From an uncultured Rikenellaceae bacterium (lineage in GTDB: Bacteria; Bacteroidota; Bacteroidia; Bacteroidales; Rikenellaceae), in contig CAMTOL010000038.1 of assembly GCA_947074135.1 (NCBI GenBank), positions 1 to 12,784 of the forward strand: 12,784 bases of DNA, in the 5' to 3' direction. Below, in pieces: positions 12,756 to 12,784 of this stretch. The position numbers were made by a program, and so were the translations under genes. Under the pieces are notes generated by a model. That model had not been told where the DNA came from, did no database searches, and saw only the letters and a list, made by a program, of their open reading frames with translations. The number at the start of each line of letters is the position of its first letter. Within the stretch, counting starts at the first letter, position 1.

Positions 12756-12784
12756 CTTACCTTCTTGATCGTCTTACTGCTAAG

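Overview
The window is a low-to-moderate GC chromosomal segment from a member of the Bacteroidota, most likely the order Bacteroidales. Four things point there. Starts lack Shine-Dalgarno sequences and sit in A/T-rich leaders. Exact copies of the Bacteroidota -7 promoter element TAnnTTTG occur upstream of several genes. One gene is the long NagB/PIG-L fusion typical of the phylum. An ECF sigma gene is followed by a small single-TM protein with the N-terminal 'NPYSVPEGYF' motif. A tryptophanase gene suggests an indole-producing gut or host-associated lineage. Rikenellaceae is possible, but I cannot place the genus.

Layout. (a) 45-998: C-terminal half of a split transketolase; its N-terminal partner presumably lies just left of the window. 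(b) 1115-2651: a three-gene plus-strand cassette of ECF sigma factor, putative membrane anti-sigma factor and secreted Spy/LTxxQ-like protein, closed by a strong intrinsic terminator at 2681-2720. (c) 2731-3070: a minus-strand tRNA-Gln(TTG) locus with its own promoter. Downstream of it are two decayed or remodelled tRNA-Gln-derived copies and two almost identical 85-bp repeats (130-bp period), each carrying an intrinsic terminator. (d) 3118-7642, minus strand: tryptophanase, then (upstream in transcription) the NagB-like/PIG-L fusion, then D-Ala-D-Ala ligase. A terminator with a competing alternative hairpin separates the fusion gene from tnaA. (e) 7809-10082, plus strand: a FabK-like flavin oxidoreductase, thiamine-monophosphate kinase (overlapping it by 31 bp) and TsaE, probably one operon. 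(f) 10200-12755: a separately promoted, secreted 851-aa clan GH-A glycoside hydrolase with C-terminal beta-rich, carbohydrate-binding-like regions.

Most of this is housekeeping: pentose phosphate pathway, cell wall precursor synthesis, thiamine cofactor, tRNA modification and fatty-acid or flavin redox chemistry. There is no phage, insertion sequence, CRISPR or obvious defence island. The least ordinary parts are the tRNA-Gln-derived tandem array, whose middle copy shows two compensatory acceptor-stem substitutions; the NagB-like domain that lacks two canonical deaminase catalytic residues but is fused to an intact-looking PIG-L deacetylase; and the mutually exclusive hairpins between that gene and tnaA.
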